Source of the DNA: DATKPC01 sp035524275
Lineage (GTDB): Bacteria > Pseudomonadota > Gammaproteobacteria > Burkholderiales > Burkholderiaceae_F
Direction of reading: 5' to 3'
DNA length: 64,000 nucleotides
Assembly: GCA_035524275.1 (NCBI GenBank)
Contig: DATKPC010000145.1
Coordinates: 1-64,000, forward strand
In this document: positions 1-8,200 of the stretch, one piece after another
Layout of the letters: the number at the start of each line of letters is the position of its first letter
Numbering within the stretch: position 1 is the first letter of the stretch
Notes under the pieces: model-generated
The model's input: only the letters and a program-made list of their open reading frames with translations
The model's database searches: none
What the model was told of the DNA's origin: nothing
Program-made: the position numbers and the translations under genes

Positions 1-342
1 GAACGCTGGCTGCTGTCGTTCCAGTCGCGGCTCGGTCGCGCGCAATGGTTGCAACCCTATACGTCGGCGACGCTGGAGAAGCTCGCGCACGAAGGCGTCC
101 GCAGCATCGATGTCGTTTGCCCCGGGTTCAGCGTCGACTGCCTCGAGACGCTGGAGGAAATCGCGCAGGAGGGCCGCGACGAGTTCCTGGCCGCCGGTGG
201 CACGACGTTCAACTACATTCCCTGCCTCAACGACTCGCCCGCGTTCATCCAGGCGCTCGCCGATCTCGTCGAGGCGAACCTCGCCGGCTGGCCGGTGGCC
301 CGCAGGGATCCGGCGGCGCGACGCGTCAGTCGCGCAGGGTGA
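1..342 (+). CDS. hemH: Ferrochelatase, C-terminal part (5' end outside window)
   Basis: Ferrochelatase inserts ferrous iron into protoporphyrin IX, the last step of protoheme synthesis. Only the last 113 codons are present and the reading frame is open from base 1. The segment carries the family's C-terminal signature: 'SFQSRLGRAQWLQPYT', then the 'VVCPGFSVDCLETLEEI' block, then 'NYIPCLNDSP'. It is followed after about 600 bp by the grpE-dnaK-dnaJ genes, a neighbourhood familiar from betaproteobacteria. Its 3' end overlaps the 3' end of the opposing small gene by 17 bp. The assignment is firm; the missing N-terminal two thirds cannot be judged. Confidence 0.93.
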   Translation, partial: ERWLLSFQSRLGRAQWLQPYTSATLEKLAHEGVRSIDVVCPGFSVDCLETLEEIAQEGRDEFLAAGGTTFNYIPCLNDSPAFIQALADLVEANLAGWPVARRDPAARRVSRAG

Positions 343-700
343 GACTGCCGCCTTCGAGGCGGACGCGGTCGCCGACGATGACGCCAGGCGCCTCCGCGCG
401 GATCAGGCGCTGGATCCCGTCGCGCATCCGGATTTCGACCTCGTAGGGGCCCGCGCCGCCCGCCGTGTTCCCGTGCAACGGGCGCACGCCCACGACTTCG
501 CCGCAGCCGGCGCAGGCGACTTCGCCGTCCAGCGCCGGAACCGACGGCAGGCCGCCCGCGCGGGCGGACGAGGGCAGCGACAGGGAATTGACCAACAGGA
601 TGGCGCCGATCGCTGCGATCGCGACCAGTGCGACCGGCGTCTGTCCCCCGAACGTATCGTGGCTTCGGGGCAGTTCGTCCGGATCGATGGAGGTGGTCAC
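326..700 (-). CDS. Small membrane-anchored protein of unknown function
   Basis: No function is recognised. From a GTG start at 700 the protein has 124 residues: a short hydrophilic N-terminus, one hydrophobic segment at about residues 20-37 ('VALVAIAAIGAILLV'), then a soluble part with a CxxC pair ('CAGCGEVVGVRPL') and a C-terminal beta-like block ('YEVEIRMRDG...GVIVGDRVRLEGG'). That C-terminal block resembles the tail of SlyB-type outer-membrane proteins but the glycine zipper is missing. A second GTG at 781 would add 27 basic, cysteine-containing residues. Neither start has a clear ribosome binding site. It lies opposite hemH, overlapping its end. The gene is probably real because the CxxC and tail blocks look conserved. 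Confidence 0.55.
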   Translation of the reverse strand: MTTSIDPDELPRSHDTFGGQTPVALVAIAAIGAILLVNSLSLPSSARAGGLPSVPALDGEVACAGCGEVVGVRPLHGNTAGGAGPYEVEIRMRDGIQRLIRAEAPGVIVGDRVRLEGGSLTLRD

Positions 701-870
701 GTGGCGGGCCGCAGGTATCGGGAGGCAGGGCGTGCATCCATTGTGGGGGCGGGCAGCCTCGGATGCGCGACGTCGGATCACGCGTTCCGGCGAAGCCGTA
801 GGAACGGCCGGTACCGGCCAGGGCGCGCCGAATGGTTGATGCGCGGGGCAAAAAATTCTTGGCCTGCGGG

Positions 871-898
871 CTTGAAACCGGTGCAGCCGGCTTCATCT
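871..898 (+). promoter_or_regulatory. Sigma-32-like heat-shock promoter upstream of grpE
   Basis: CTTGAAA at 871-877 is a perfect match to the sigma-32 -35 consensus. After a 13-bp spacer comes CTTCATCT at 891-898, which matches the CCCCATNT -10 consensus at five of seven specified positions. The site is 51 bp upstream of grpE, the expected place for heat-shock control of grpE-dnaK-dnaJ. No CIRCE/HrcA inverted repeat is visible, so sigma-32 control is the simplest reading. Confidence 0.68.
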
Positions 899-948
899 AC
901 GCCGCGCAGGTTTGCCTGCACTAACTTGGCTCTACCCAGGGAGGACGA

Positions 949-1560
949 ATGATGGCTTCGGGCCCGGATCCGGTCGGTCGGGACGAGCAGGCGGCAGCGC
1001 AACCGTCGGCGGAGGGCGCCCAGGGCGGGTTGCAGGCCGGCGGGCAGGGCGCCGGGCCGGCCGCCGAGGCGTCGGCCGCGGCGACCAGGGACCTCGAGCA
1101 GGAGCTGAAGGTGGCGAGAGCGAAAGCGGACGAGAACTACGATCTTTTCGTACGCGCCAAGGCCGAGACCGACAACGTCAGGCGACGCGCCCAGGACGAT
1201 ATCGCCAAGGCGCACAAGTTCGCGATCGAATCGTTCGCCGAGGCGCTCGTTCCCGTCGCCGACAGCCTGGAGAAGGCGCTGGAACTCAACGTCGACGCGC
1301 CCGGGATGCGCAACGGCATCGAACTCACGCTGCGCCAGCTGCGCGCGGCGTTCGAGAAGAACCGCCTCGTCGAGATCAATCCCGTCGGGGAGCGCTTCGA
1401 TCCGCACCGCCACCAGGCCATTTCGATGGTTCCGGCCGGCGCGGAGCCGGGCGCCGCGCCCGCCAACCACGTCGTGAGCGTCCTGCAGAAGGGCTGGATG
1501 ATCGCCGACCGCGTCCTGCGCCCGGCGCTCGTCACGGTCGCCCAGGGGCAGGGGACTTGA
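949..1560 (+). CDS. grpE: GrpE, nucleotide exchange factor of DnaK
   Basis: GrpE releases ADP from DnaK and so drives the chaperone cycle in the cytoplasm. The 203-residue product has a Gly/Ala/Gln-rich disordered N-terminus (to about residue 45), a long coiled-coil helix ('ELKVARAKADENYDLFVRAKAETDNVRRR'-like register, split here over residues 50-85) and the C-terminal beta domain ending 'HVVSVLQKGWMIADRVLRPA', a classical GrpE signature. Two ATGs stand in tandem at 949 and 952. The AGGGAGG ribosome binding site at 938-944 is spaced better for the second, so the true protein may begin at residue 2. It is first in a grpE-dnaK-dnaJ series behind a sigma-32-like promoter. Confidence 0.96.
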   Translation: MMASGPDPVGRDEQAAAQPSAEGAQGGLQAGGQGAGPAAEASAAATRDLEQELKVARAKADENYDLFVRAKAETDNVRRRAQDDIAKAHKFAIESFAEALVPVADSLEKALELNVDAPGMRNGIELTLRQLRAAFEKNRLVEINPVGERFDPHRHQAISMVPAGAEPGAAPANHVVSVLQKGWMIADRVLRPALVTVAQGQGT

Positions 1561-1654
1561 ATCCCGCAATGACCAGCACCACGTAGGCGACAACGGCTGC
1601 AAGACGCCGGCATCGCCGCGGATTGCGCAAACGACATCGGAGCAAGGACAGGAC

Positions 1655-3622
1655 ATGGCAAAGATCATCGGCATCGACCTCGGCACGACGAATTCCTGCG
1701 TCGCGATCCCGGAAGCGGGACAGATCAAGGTCATCGAGAACTCCGAAGGCAGCCGCACGACGCCGTCGATCGTCGCCTACCTCGAGGACGGCGAGATCCT
1801 CTGCGGCGCGCCGGCCAAGCGGCAGGCGGTCACGAACCCGAAGAACACGCTGTACGCCGTCAAGCGGCTGATCGGGCGTCGTTTCGAGGAGAAGGAGGTC
1901 CAGAAGGACATCAACCTGATGCCCTATCGCATCGTCAAGGCCGACAACGGCGATGCCTGGGTCGAGGTCCGCGGCGGCAAGATCGCGCCGCCGCAGGTCT
2001 CGGCCGAAGTGCTGCGGAAGATGAAGAAGACGGCCGAGGACTACCTCGGCGAGCCGGTGACCGAGGCCGTGATCACGGTACCGGCCTACTTCAACGACTC
2101 GCAGCGCCAGGCGACGAAGGATGCGGGGCGCATTGCCGGTCTCGAAGTCAAGCGCATCATCAACGAGCCGACCGCGGCCGCGCTCGCGTTCGGGCTCGAC
2201 AAGAAGGACATGAAGGGCGATCGCAAGATCGCCGTCTACGACCTGGGCGGCGGCACGTTCGACATCTCGATCATCGAGATCGCCGACGTCGACGGCGAGA
2301 AGCAGTTCGAGGTGCTGTCGACCAACGGCGACACGTTCCTCGGCGGCGAGGACTTCGACCAGCGGATCATCGACTACATCATCGCCGAGTTCAAGAAGGA
2401 CCAGGGCGTCGACCTGTCGAAGGACGTGCTCGCGCTGCAGCGCCTGAAGGAATCGGCCGAGAAGGCGAAGATCGAGCTGTCCTCGAGCACGCAGACCGAG
2501 ATCAACCTGCCGTACATCACGGCCGACCAGTCCGGTCCGAAGCACCTGAACATGAAGCTCACGCGCGCGAAGCTCGAGGCGCTGGTCGAGGACCTGATCG
2601 AGCGCACGATCGAACCGTGCCGGATCGCGATCAAGGACGCCGGCGTCAAGGCCTCCGACATCCATGACGTCATCCTCGTCGGCGGGATGACGCGGATGCC
2701 GAAGGTGCAGGACAAGGTCAAGGAGTTCTTCGGCCAGGAGCCGCGCAAGGACGTGAATCCGGACGAGGCCGTCGCCGTCGGCGCCGCGATCCAGGGTTCG
2801 GTGCTGTCGGGCGAGCGCAAGGACGTGCTTCTCCTCGACGTGACGCCGCTGTCGCTCGGCATCGAGACGCTGGGCGGCGTGATGACGAAGATGATCCAGA
2901 AGAACACGACGATCCCGACCAAGTTCTCGCAGGTCTTCTCGACCGCGGAGGACAGCCAGCCGGCGGTGACGATCAAGGTGTTCCAGGGCGAGCGCGAGAT
3001 GGCGTCCGGCAACAAGCTGCTCGGCGAGTTCAACCTGGAGGGGATCCCGCCGTCGCCGCGCGGCATGCCGCAGATCGAGGTCACGTTCGACATCGACGCC
3101 AACGGCATCCTGCACGTGAACGCGAAGGACAAGGCCACCGGCAAGGAGAACAAGATCACGATCAAGGCCAATTCGGGCCTGAACGAGGACGAGATCCAGC
3201 GGATGGTCAAGGACGCCGAGGCGAACAAGGCGGAGGACCATCGCCGGTTCGAACTGGTGCAGGCACGCAACGCGGCCGACGCCTCGCTGCACCAGATCCG
3301 CAAGGCACTCGGCGAGCATGGTGCCGCGCTCGACGACGCGGAAAAGGGCAAGATCGAGGCGGCCTTGAAGGACGTCGAGGAAGCGATCAAGGGCGACGAC
3401 AAGGATGCGATCATGTCGCGCACCGAGGCGCTGATGGCGGCCTCGCAGAAGCTCGGCGAGAAGATGTATGCCGGGATGCAGGGCGACGCGTCCGCCGCGG
3501 CGGCGGCGGCCGCCGCGGCGGACGCGCAGCAGCCCGGCGCCGCGGGCGGCGGCGATGGCGCGGCGAAGCAGAAGCCCGAGGATGTCGTCGATGCCGACTT
3601 CAAGGAAGTCAAGCGCGGTTGA
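1655..3622 (+). CDS. dnaK: DnaK, Hsp70 chaperone
   Basis: DnaK binds exposed hydrophobic peptides in an ATP-controlled way, with DnaJ and GrpE as partners. The 655-residue length is usual. The N-terminal ATPase opens with 'IIGIDLGTTNSCVAI' and contains 'VITVPAYFNDSQRQATKDAG', 'NEPTAAALAFG' and 'YDLGGGTFDISI'. The peptide-binding domain follows ('DVTPLSLGIETLGGVMTKMI'). The lid ends in an Ala/Gly/Gln-rich linker and the conserved tail 'VVDADFKEV'. A GGACAGGA box precedes the ATG. Spacing is 94 bp from grpE and 103 bp to dnaJ, so the three are probably co-transcribed from the heat-shock promoter. Confidence 0.98.
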   Translation: MAKIIGIDLGTTNSCVAIPEAGQIKVIENSEGSRTTPSIVAYLEDGEILCGAPAKRQAVTNPKNTLYAVKRLIGRRFEEKEVQKDINLMPYRIVKADNGDAWVEVRGGKIAPPQVSAEVLRKMKKTAEDYLGEPVTEAVITVPAYFNDSQRQATKDAGRIAGLEVKRIINEPTAAALAFGLDKKDMKGDRKIAVYDLGGGTFDISIIEIADVDGEKQFEVLSTNGDTFLGGEDFDQRIIDYIIAEFKKDQGVDLSKDVLALQRLKESAEKAKIELSSSTQTEINLPYITADQSGPKHLNMKLTRAKLEALVEDLIERTIEPCRIAIKDAGVKASDIHDVILVGGMTRMPKVQDKVKEFFGQEPRKDVNPDEAVAVGAAIQGSVLSGERKDVLLLDVTPLSLGIETLGGVMTKMIQKNTTIPTKFSQVFSTAEDSQPAVTIKVFQGEREMASGNKLLGEFNLEGIPPSPRGMPQIEVTFDIDANGILHVNAKDKATGKENKITIKANSGLNEDEIQRMVKDAEANKAEDHRRFELVQARNAADASLHQIRKALGEHGAALDDAEKGKIEAALKDVEEAIKGDDKDAIMSRTEALMAASQKLGEKMYAGMQGDASAAAAAAAAADAQQPGAAGGGDGAAKQKPEDVVDADFKEVKRG

Positions 3623-3640
3623 GCCGCGCCACGCCATCCG

Positions 3641-3680
3641 GCGCCGCAGGGTCGAGGCCGAGGCCGCGACCCTGCGGCGC
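3641..3680 (+). other. Perfect stem-loop between dnaK and dnaJ
   Basis: GCGCCGCAGGGTCG (3641-3654) and its exact reverse complement CGACCCTGCGGCGC (3667-3680) flank a 12-nt loop. The 14-bp GC-rich stem has no run of T after it, so it is not a standard intrinsic terminator. A partial attenuator or an mRNA processing/stability element that lowers dnaJ relative to dnaK is plausible. Confidence 0.6.
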
Positions 3681-3725
3681 GTCCACGTTCATTGATTCCA
3701 TCGATCCGGCGACGCGAAAGCGAAC

Positions 3726-4883
3726 ATGGCCAAGCGTGATTTCTACGACATCCTCGGCGTCGCGAAGAACGCCTCCGAAGACGACATCAAGAAGGCTTAT
3801 CGCAAGCTCGCGATGAAGTACCACCCTGACCGCAACCAGGGCGACAAGGCGAAGGAGTCGGAGGAGCGGTTCAAGGAGGTCAAGGAGGCGTACGAGATCC
3901 TGACCGACGCGCAGAAGCGCGCCGCGTACGATCGCTTCGGCCACGCCGGCGTCGATCCGAATGCCGGCGGCGGCGGGTTTCGCGGCGCCGGAGGCGGCGG
4001 CGAGGGCATGGGGGGATTCGCCGAGGCGTTCGGCGACATCTTCGGCGACATCTTCGGCGGCGCGGCCGGGGCGCGCGGCGGCCGCGCGAGCGCCTATCGC
4101 GGCGCCGACCTGCGCTACAACCTCGAGGTCACCTTCGAGAACGCGGCGCGCGGGTTCACGACCGACATCCGCGTCCCGAGCTGGGACCCGTGCGAGACCT
4201 GCGGCGGGTCCGGCGCGAAGCCGGGCACGAAGCCCAAGACCTGCGGAACGTGCGGCGGAAACGGTGCCGTCCGCGTCACGCAGGGCTTTTTCTCGATCCA
4301 GCAGACCTGCCCGACCTGCCACGGCTCCGGGAAGGTCGTCCCGGAACCGTGCACGACCTGCCACGGCGACGGCCGCGTCAAGCGCAACAAGGTGCTGGAG
4401 GTCGCGATCCCGGCGGGCATCGACGAAGGCCAGCGCATCCGGCTGTCGGGCAAGGGGGAGCCGGGCATGAACGGCGGACCGCCGGGCGACCTGTACGTCG
4501 AAATCCGGATCAAGCCGCACGACGTCTTCCAGCGCGACGGCGACGACCTGCACTGCGAGGTGCCGGTTTCGGTGGCGACGGCCGCACTCGGGGGCGAGGT
4601 CGAGGTCGCGACGCTGAACGAGAAGGTGAGCATCACGATTCCGGAGGGCACGCAGGGCGGCAAGACCTTCCGGCTTCGCGGCAAGGGCATCAAGGGCGTC
4701 CGGTCCAGCTATCCGGGCGACCTCTACTGCCACGTCAGCGTCGAGATCCCGGTGCGGCTGAACGAGAAGCAGAAGAAGCTCCTGCGCGAATTCGACGCGT
4801 CGCTGCGCGAGGGCGGCGCGAAGCATTCGCCGCAGGCGCGCTCGTTCATGGACAAGATGAAGGGGTTCTTCGCGGCCGATTGA
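3726..4883 (+). CDS. dnaJ: DnaJ, Hsp40 co-chaperone
   Basis: DnaJ delivers substrates to DnaK and stimulates its ATPase. The 385-residue protein has every type I part in order: the J domain (residues 1-70, with the HPD triad in 'KYHPDRNQGD'), a Gly/Phe-rich linker (about 75-115), the zinc-finger region with four CxxCxGxG repeats ('CETCGGSG', 'CGTCGGNG', 'CPTCHGSG', 'CTTCHGDG'), and the C-terminal substrate-binding and dimer domains. It follows dnaK by 103 bp that contain a strong stem-loop, and probably belongs to the same heat-shock transcript. Confidence 0.98.
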   Translation: MAKRDFYDILGVAKNASEDDIKKAYRKLAMKYHPDRNQGDKAKESEERFKEVKEAYEILTDAQKRAAYDRFGHAGVDPNAGGGGFRGAGGGGEGMGGFAEAFGDIFGDIFGGAAGARGGRASAYRGADLRYNLEVTFENAARGFTTDIRVPSWDPCETCGGSGAKPGTKPKTCGTCGGNGAVRVTQGFFSIQQTCPTCHGSGKVVPEPCTTCHGDGRVKRNKVLEVAIPAGIDEGQRIRLSGKGEPGMNGGPPGDLYVEIRIKPHDVFQRDGDDLHCEVPVSVATAALGGEVEVATLNEKVSITIPEGTQGGKTFRLRGKGIKGVRSSYPGDLYCHVSVEIPVRLNEKQKKLLREFDASLREGGAKHSPQARSFMDKMKGFFAAD

Positions 4884-4952
4884 ACGGCGGCGGACCCGCG
4901 CTAATATCGGCCAAAGACCGCATCCACCGCACGACGTCCGCGACGATTCCCG

Positions 4953-5147
4953 ATGGCAGCCTACGAATCCGACCTCACGCGCTTCATTCGCGACCTGAAG
5001 CAGAAGAAACCCGAGCTGGAGCGCGCGCAGCGCGAGGCGCGCGCGATCTGGTGGGACAAGGTCCTCGATTGGGACGAGTTGCGCCGCTGGCGCGAGTCCC
5101 GCGTGCCGCAGCAGGGTTACGTCTACCAGACGTCGACGAAGAAGTAG
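4953..5147 (+). CDS. DUF3460 family small protein
   Basis: This 64-residue protein matches the DUF3460 pattern as I know it: an N-terminal 'YESDLTRFIRDLKQKKPELE', a central tryptophan segment ('ARAIWWDK') and the ending 'ESRVPQQGYVYQ'. No biochemical function is established for the family, which is found mainly in betaproteobacteria, often near scpA, as here (scpA is 4 kb downstream, after putA). It is charged, has no signal peptide or membrane segment and is probably cytoplasmic. Confidence 0.85.
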   Translation: MAAYESDLTRFIRDLKQKKPELERAQREARAIWWDKVLDWDELRRWRESRVPQQGYVYQTSTKK

Positions 5148-5169
5148 CCGCGCCGGGTCGCGGCGCGGC
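5147..5169. terminator. Stem-loop at the DUF3460/putA convergent junction
   Basis: GCCGCGCC (5147-5154) pairs exactly with GGCGCGGC (5162-5169) across a 7-nt loop, starting on the last base of the DUF3460 stop codon. The two genes converge here, so a structure acting as a shared terminator is plausible. There is no adjacent T tract on the plus strand apart from a weak 'cttttcg' about 23 bp further on. Confidence 0.4.
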
Positions 5170-5202
5170 AGGCGGGCCGCGCGGTCGACTTTTCGCCGCC
5201 GG

Positions 5203-8200
5203 TTACCCCTCCGGATCCAGCGTCATCAGGCTGGCATTTCCGCCGGCCGCGGCCGTGTTCACGCTCACGACGCGCTCGCGCAGCAGCATCCGCAGGTCGT
5301 AGGCGCCGCCGCACGGCTGGGCGATCGCGACCCGCGGCCCGTCGCGTTCCGCGACCGTCCGCCGAAGGCCCGCCGCATCGCGCGGTTTTCCGGCGCACAG
5401 AACGACGTCGAACGCCTCGTCGTGTGCGTCCCCGCAGGCGCGGACCTGACCCGCCGTGACGGCCGCGAGGCGCGGATCGGCGGCGCACAGCGAGTCCCAG
5501 AGCGCTTGCGGCGCGAGCGCCACGTTGCCGGTCGCCAGCGTCGCGGCAACCTGCAGCAGCAGCGCTTCGGCGTCGTCCGCGACGCACAGCGCGCGTCCGC
5601 GCGGGTGATATTCCAGGTCGTTCGTCTCCCCGGTCGGTCCCGGGAGCCTTAGCCGCCGTCCGAGCGGCGAGGCGCCGGCGTAGGCCGCGCAGCGAGCGGC
5701 AACCTCGCGGCGCGCGGTCTGCGACGCCCAGGCCTCGAATCGCGCCAGGTGGGCCAGGTGAGCCGGGTGGGGCAGGTGAGCCGGGTGGGGCAGGTCGGGC
5801 AGGTCGGGCAGGTGGGCCAGGTGGGCCAGGTGCGGCAGGTTCGCCTCCGCGTCGTCGGGCTTTAGGCGGCGCCGCAGGCGCGGCAGCATCCACGGGCCGC
5901 CCGCTTTCGGTCCGGTACCCGAGAGGCCCTCGCCGCCGAAAGGCTGGCAGCCGACGACGGCACCGACCATGTTGCGATTCACGTAGATGTTTCCGACGCG
6001 AGCTCGCGCGATCACCGCGTCGATCGTTTCGTCGATTCGCGAATGGATGCCCAGCGTGAGCCCGTAGCCGGTCGCGTTGATCGCGTCGACGAGGGCGTCC
6101 AGCGCGTCGCGGCGGAAGCGGACCACGTGAAGGACCGGGCCGAAGACTTCGCGCTGCAGTTCGCGCAGGCTCGAGATCTCGACCAGCGTCGGCGCGACGA
6201 AGGTCCCGCGCGACGCGTCCTGCGGCGGCACGCCGATCCGTTCGACCGGTCCGCGCTGGCGCATGCGATCCACGTGCGCTTCGAGGACGTCGCGCGCCGC
6301 GGCGTCGATCACCGGGCCGACGTCGGTCTGCAACTGCGCCGGTGCGCCGACGCCCAGTTCGCGCATCGCGCCGCGCAGCATCGCCAGCAGCGGCGTCGCG
6401 ATGTCCTCCTGCAGGCACAGGACGCGCAGCGCCGAGCAGCGCTGGCCGGCGCTGTCGAACGCCGATGCCAGCACGTCGGCCACGACCTGTTCCGGCAGCG
6501 CGGACGAATCGACGATCATGGCGTTCTGCCCGCCCGTTTCCGCGATCAGCGGAACCGGCGACTCGTCGGCACGCGCGGCGAGCGCGAGGTCGATGCTGCG
6601 CGCGACCTCGGTGGAGCCGGTGAACAGCACGCCCTGCACGCGGCGGTCCGCACACAGCGCCGCGCCGATGCGGCCGTCGCCCGGTAGCAGTTGCAGCGCG
6701 TCGCGCGGTACGCCGGCAGCGTGCAGCAGCCGCGTCGCGGCTGCCGCGGTGAGCGGCGTCTGCTCGGCGGGCTTCGCGAGGACGGGGTTGCCGGCGGCTA
6801 GCGCCGCCGCCACTTGGCCGGTGAAGATCGCGAGCGGGAAATTCCACGGCGAGATACAGGCGACAGGGCCGAGCGGCGCCGTCGTGCCGTCGTCGAGTCC
6901 GCAAGCGCGTGCCTGCTGCGCGTAGTAGCGCAGGAAGTCGATCGCCTCGCGGACTTCCGCCTGCGCGTTGCCGACCGTCTTGCCGCCTTCGTGGATCGCG
7001 AGCCACATCAGCGCTTCCCGTTCCGTGGCGAAGGCGTCGGCGGCCGCCTCCAGCACGGTCGCGCGATCGTCCGCGCGGCGCGCTGGCCACGCGGACGCAT
7101 CCGCCGCGGCGCGCTCCGCGGCCCGCGCGGCGGCGGCAACGTGATCCGGCGTCGCTTCGGCGACGCTCCCGACGACGTGGGCCCGGTCGGCCGGATCGAC
7201 GACCGGGCGCGGCGCCTCGGCACCGGGCGGGCCCGCCTCTGCGGCGAGGGCGGGCTCTGCGGTCCACGATCGCTCGGACGCGCGCGCGAAAGCGGCATCC
7301 AGCGCCGCCAGCGTCGGTTCGTGGTTCAGATCGAGCCCCGGCGAATTGCGGCGGTCGGCGAACAGCTCCGGCGGCCGCGCGATGCCGCGGTGCGAGCGCA
7401 GCGCGCCGCGCGTGGCGGATTCGACGGGATCCTGCAGGAGTTCGTCGATCGGGACCTGCGGGTCGACGATCCGGTTCACGAACGAGGAATTCGCGCCGTT
7501 CTCCAGCAGTCGCCGGACAAGATAGGCGAGCAGCGTGTCGTAGTGACCGACGGGCGCGTAGATCCGGCACGCGGGGCCGGCGCGTCCCGCGGCGCCCTGG
7601 GGCGCGAGCACCTGGTCGTACAGCGTCTCGCCCATGCCGTAGAGGCACTGGAATTCCCAGTCGCCGGGATCGCGCACCGGGCCCGCCATCTGGATCACGG
7701 CCGCCGCCGTGAGGGCATTGTGCGTGGCGAACTGCGGATAGATCCGCTCGCAGTGCAGGAGCCGTCGCGCGCAGGCGAGGTAGGACACGTCGGTGTGGAC
7801 CTTGCGCGTGTAGACCGGAAAGTCGTCCTGGCCTTCCGCCTGCGCCCGCTTGATTTCGCTGTCCCAGTACGCGCCCTTGACCAGTCGGACCATCAGTGTC
7901 CGCTTACTTCGGCGGCTGAGGTCCGCCATCCAGTCGATCACGCCGGGCGCGCGCTTCTGGTAGGCCTGGACGACAAAGCCGAGCCCGTCCCAGCGGGCGA
8001 GCGACGGGGCCGCGGCAAGCGCCTCGAAGAGGTCGAGCGAGATCTCGAGCCGCTCGCTTTCCTCCGCGTCGATGTTCAGTCCGATCGCATGCCCGGCGGC
8101 GCGCTCGCAGATCCGAACCAGGCGCGGAAGGAGTTCGCCCATGACGCGGTCGCGCTGCGCGCGGCCGTAGCGCGGGTGCAGCGCCGACAACTTGACCGAA

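Noticed and set aside
781..948. CIRCE element (HrcA site) before grpE
   Set aside because: No TTAGCACTC-N9-GAGTGCTAA-like repeat is present; the sigma-32-like promoter explains the region better.
1532..3637. A 701-codon open frame opposite dnaK
   Set aside because: It mirrors dnaK on the other strand, is made of Arg/Leu/Asp/His runs typical of antisense GC-rich frames, and has no recognisable motif.
5744..5842. Tandem repeat as a minisatellite outside genes
   Set aside because: It keeps the putA frame throughout, and the domains on both sides are intact, so it is part of the protein.
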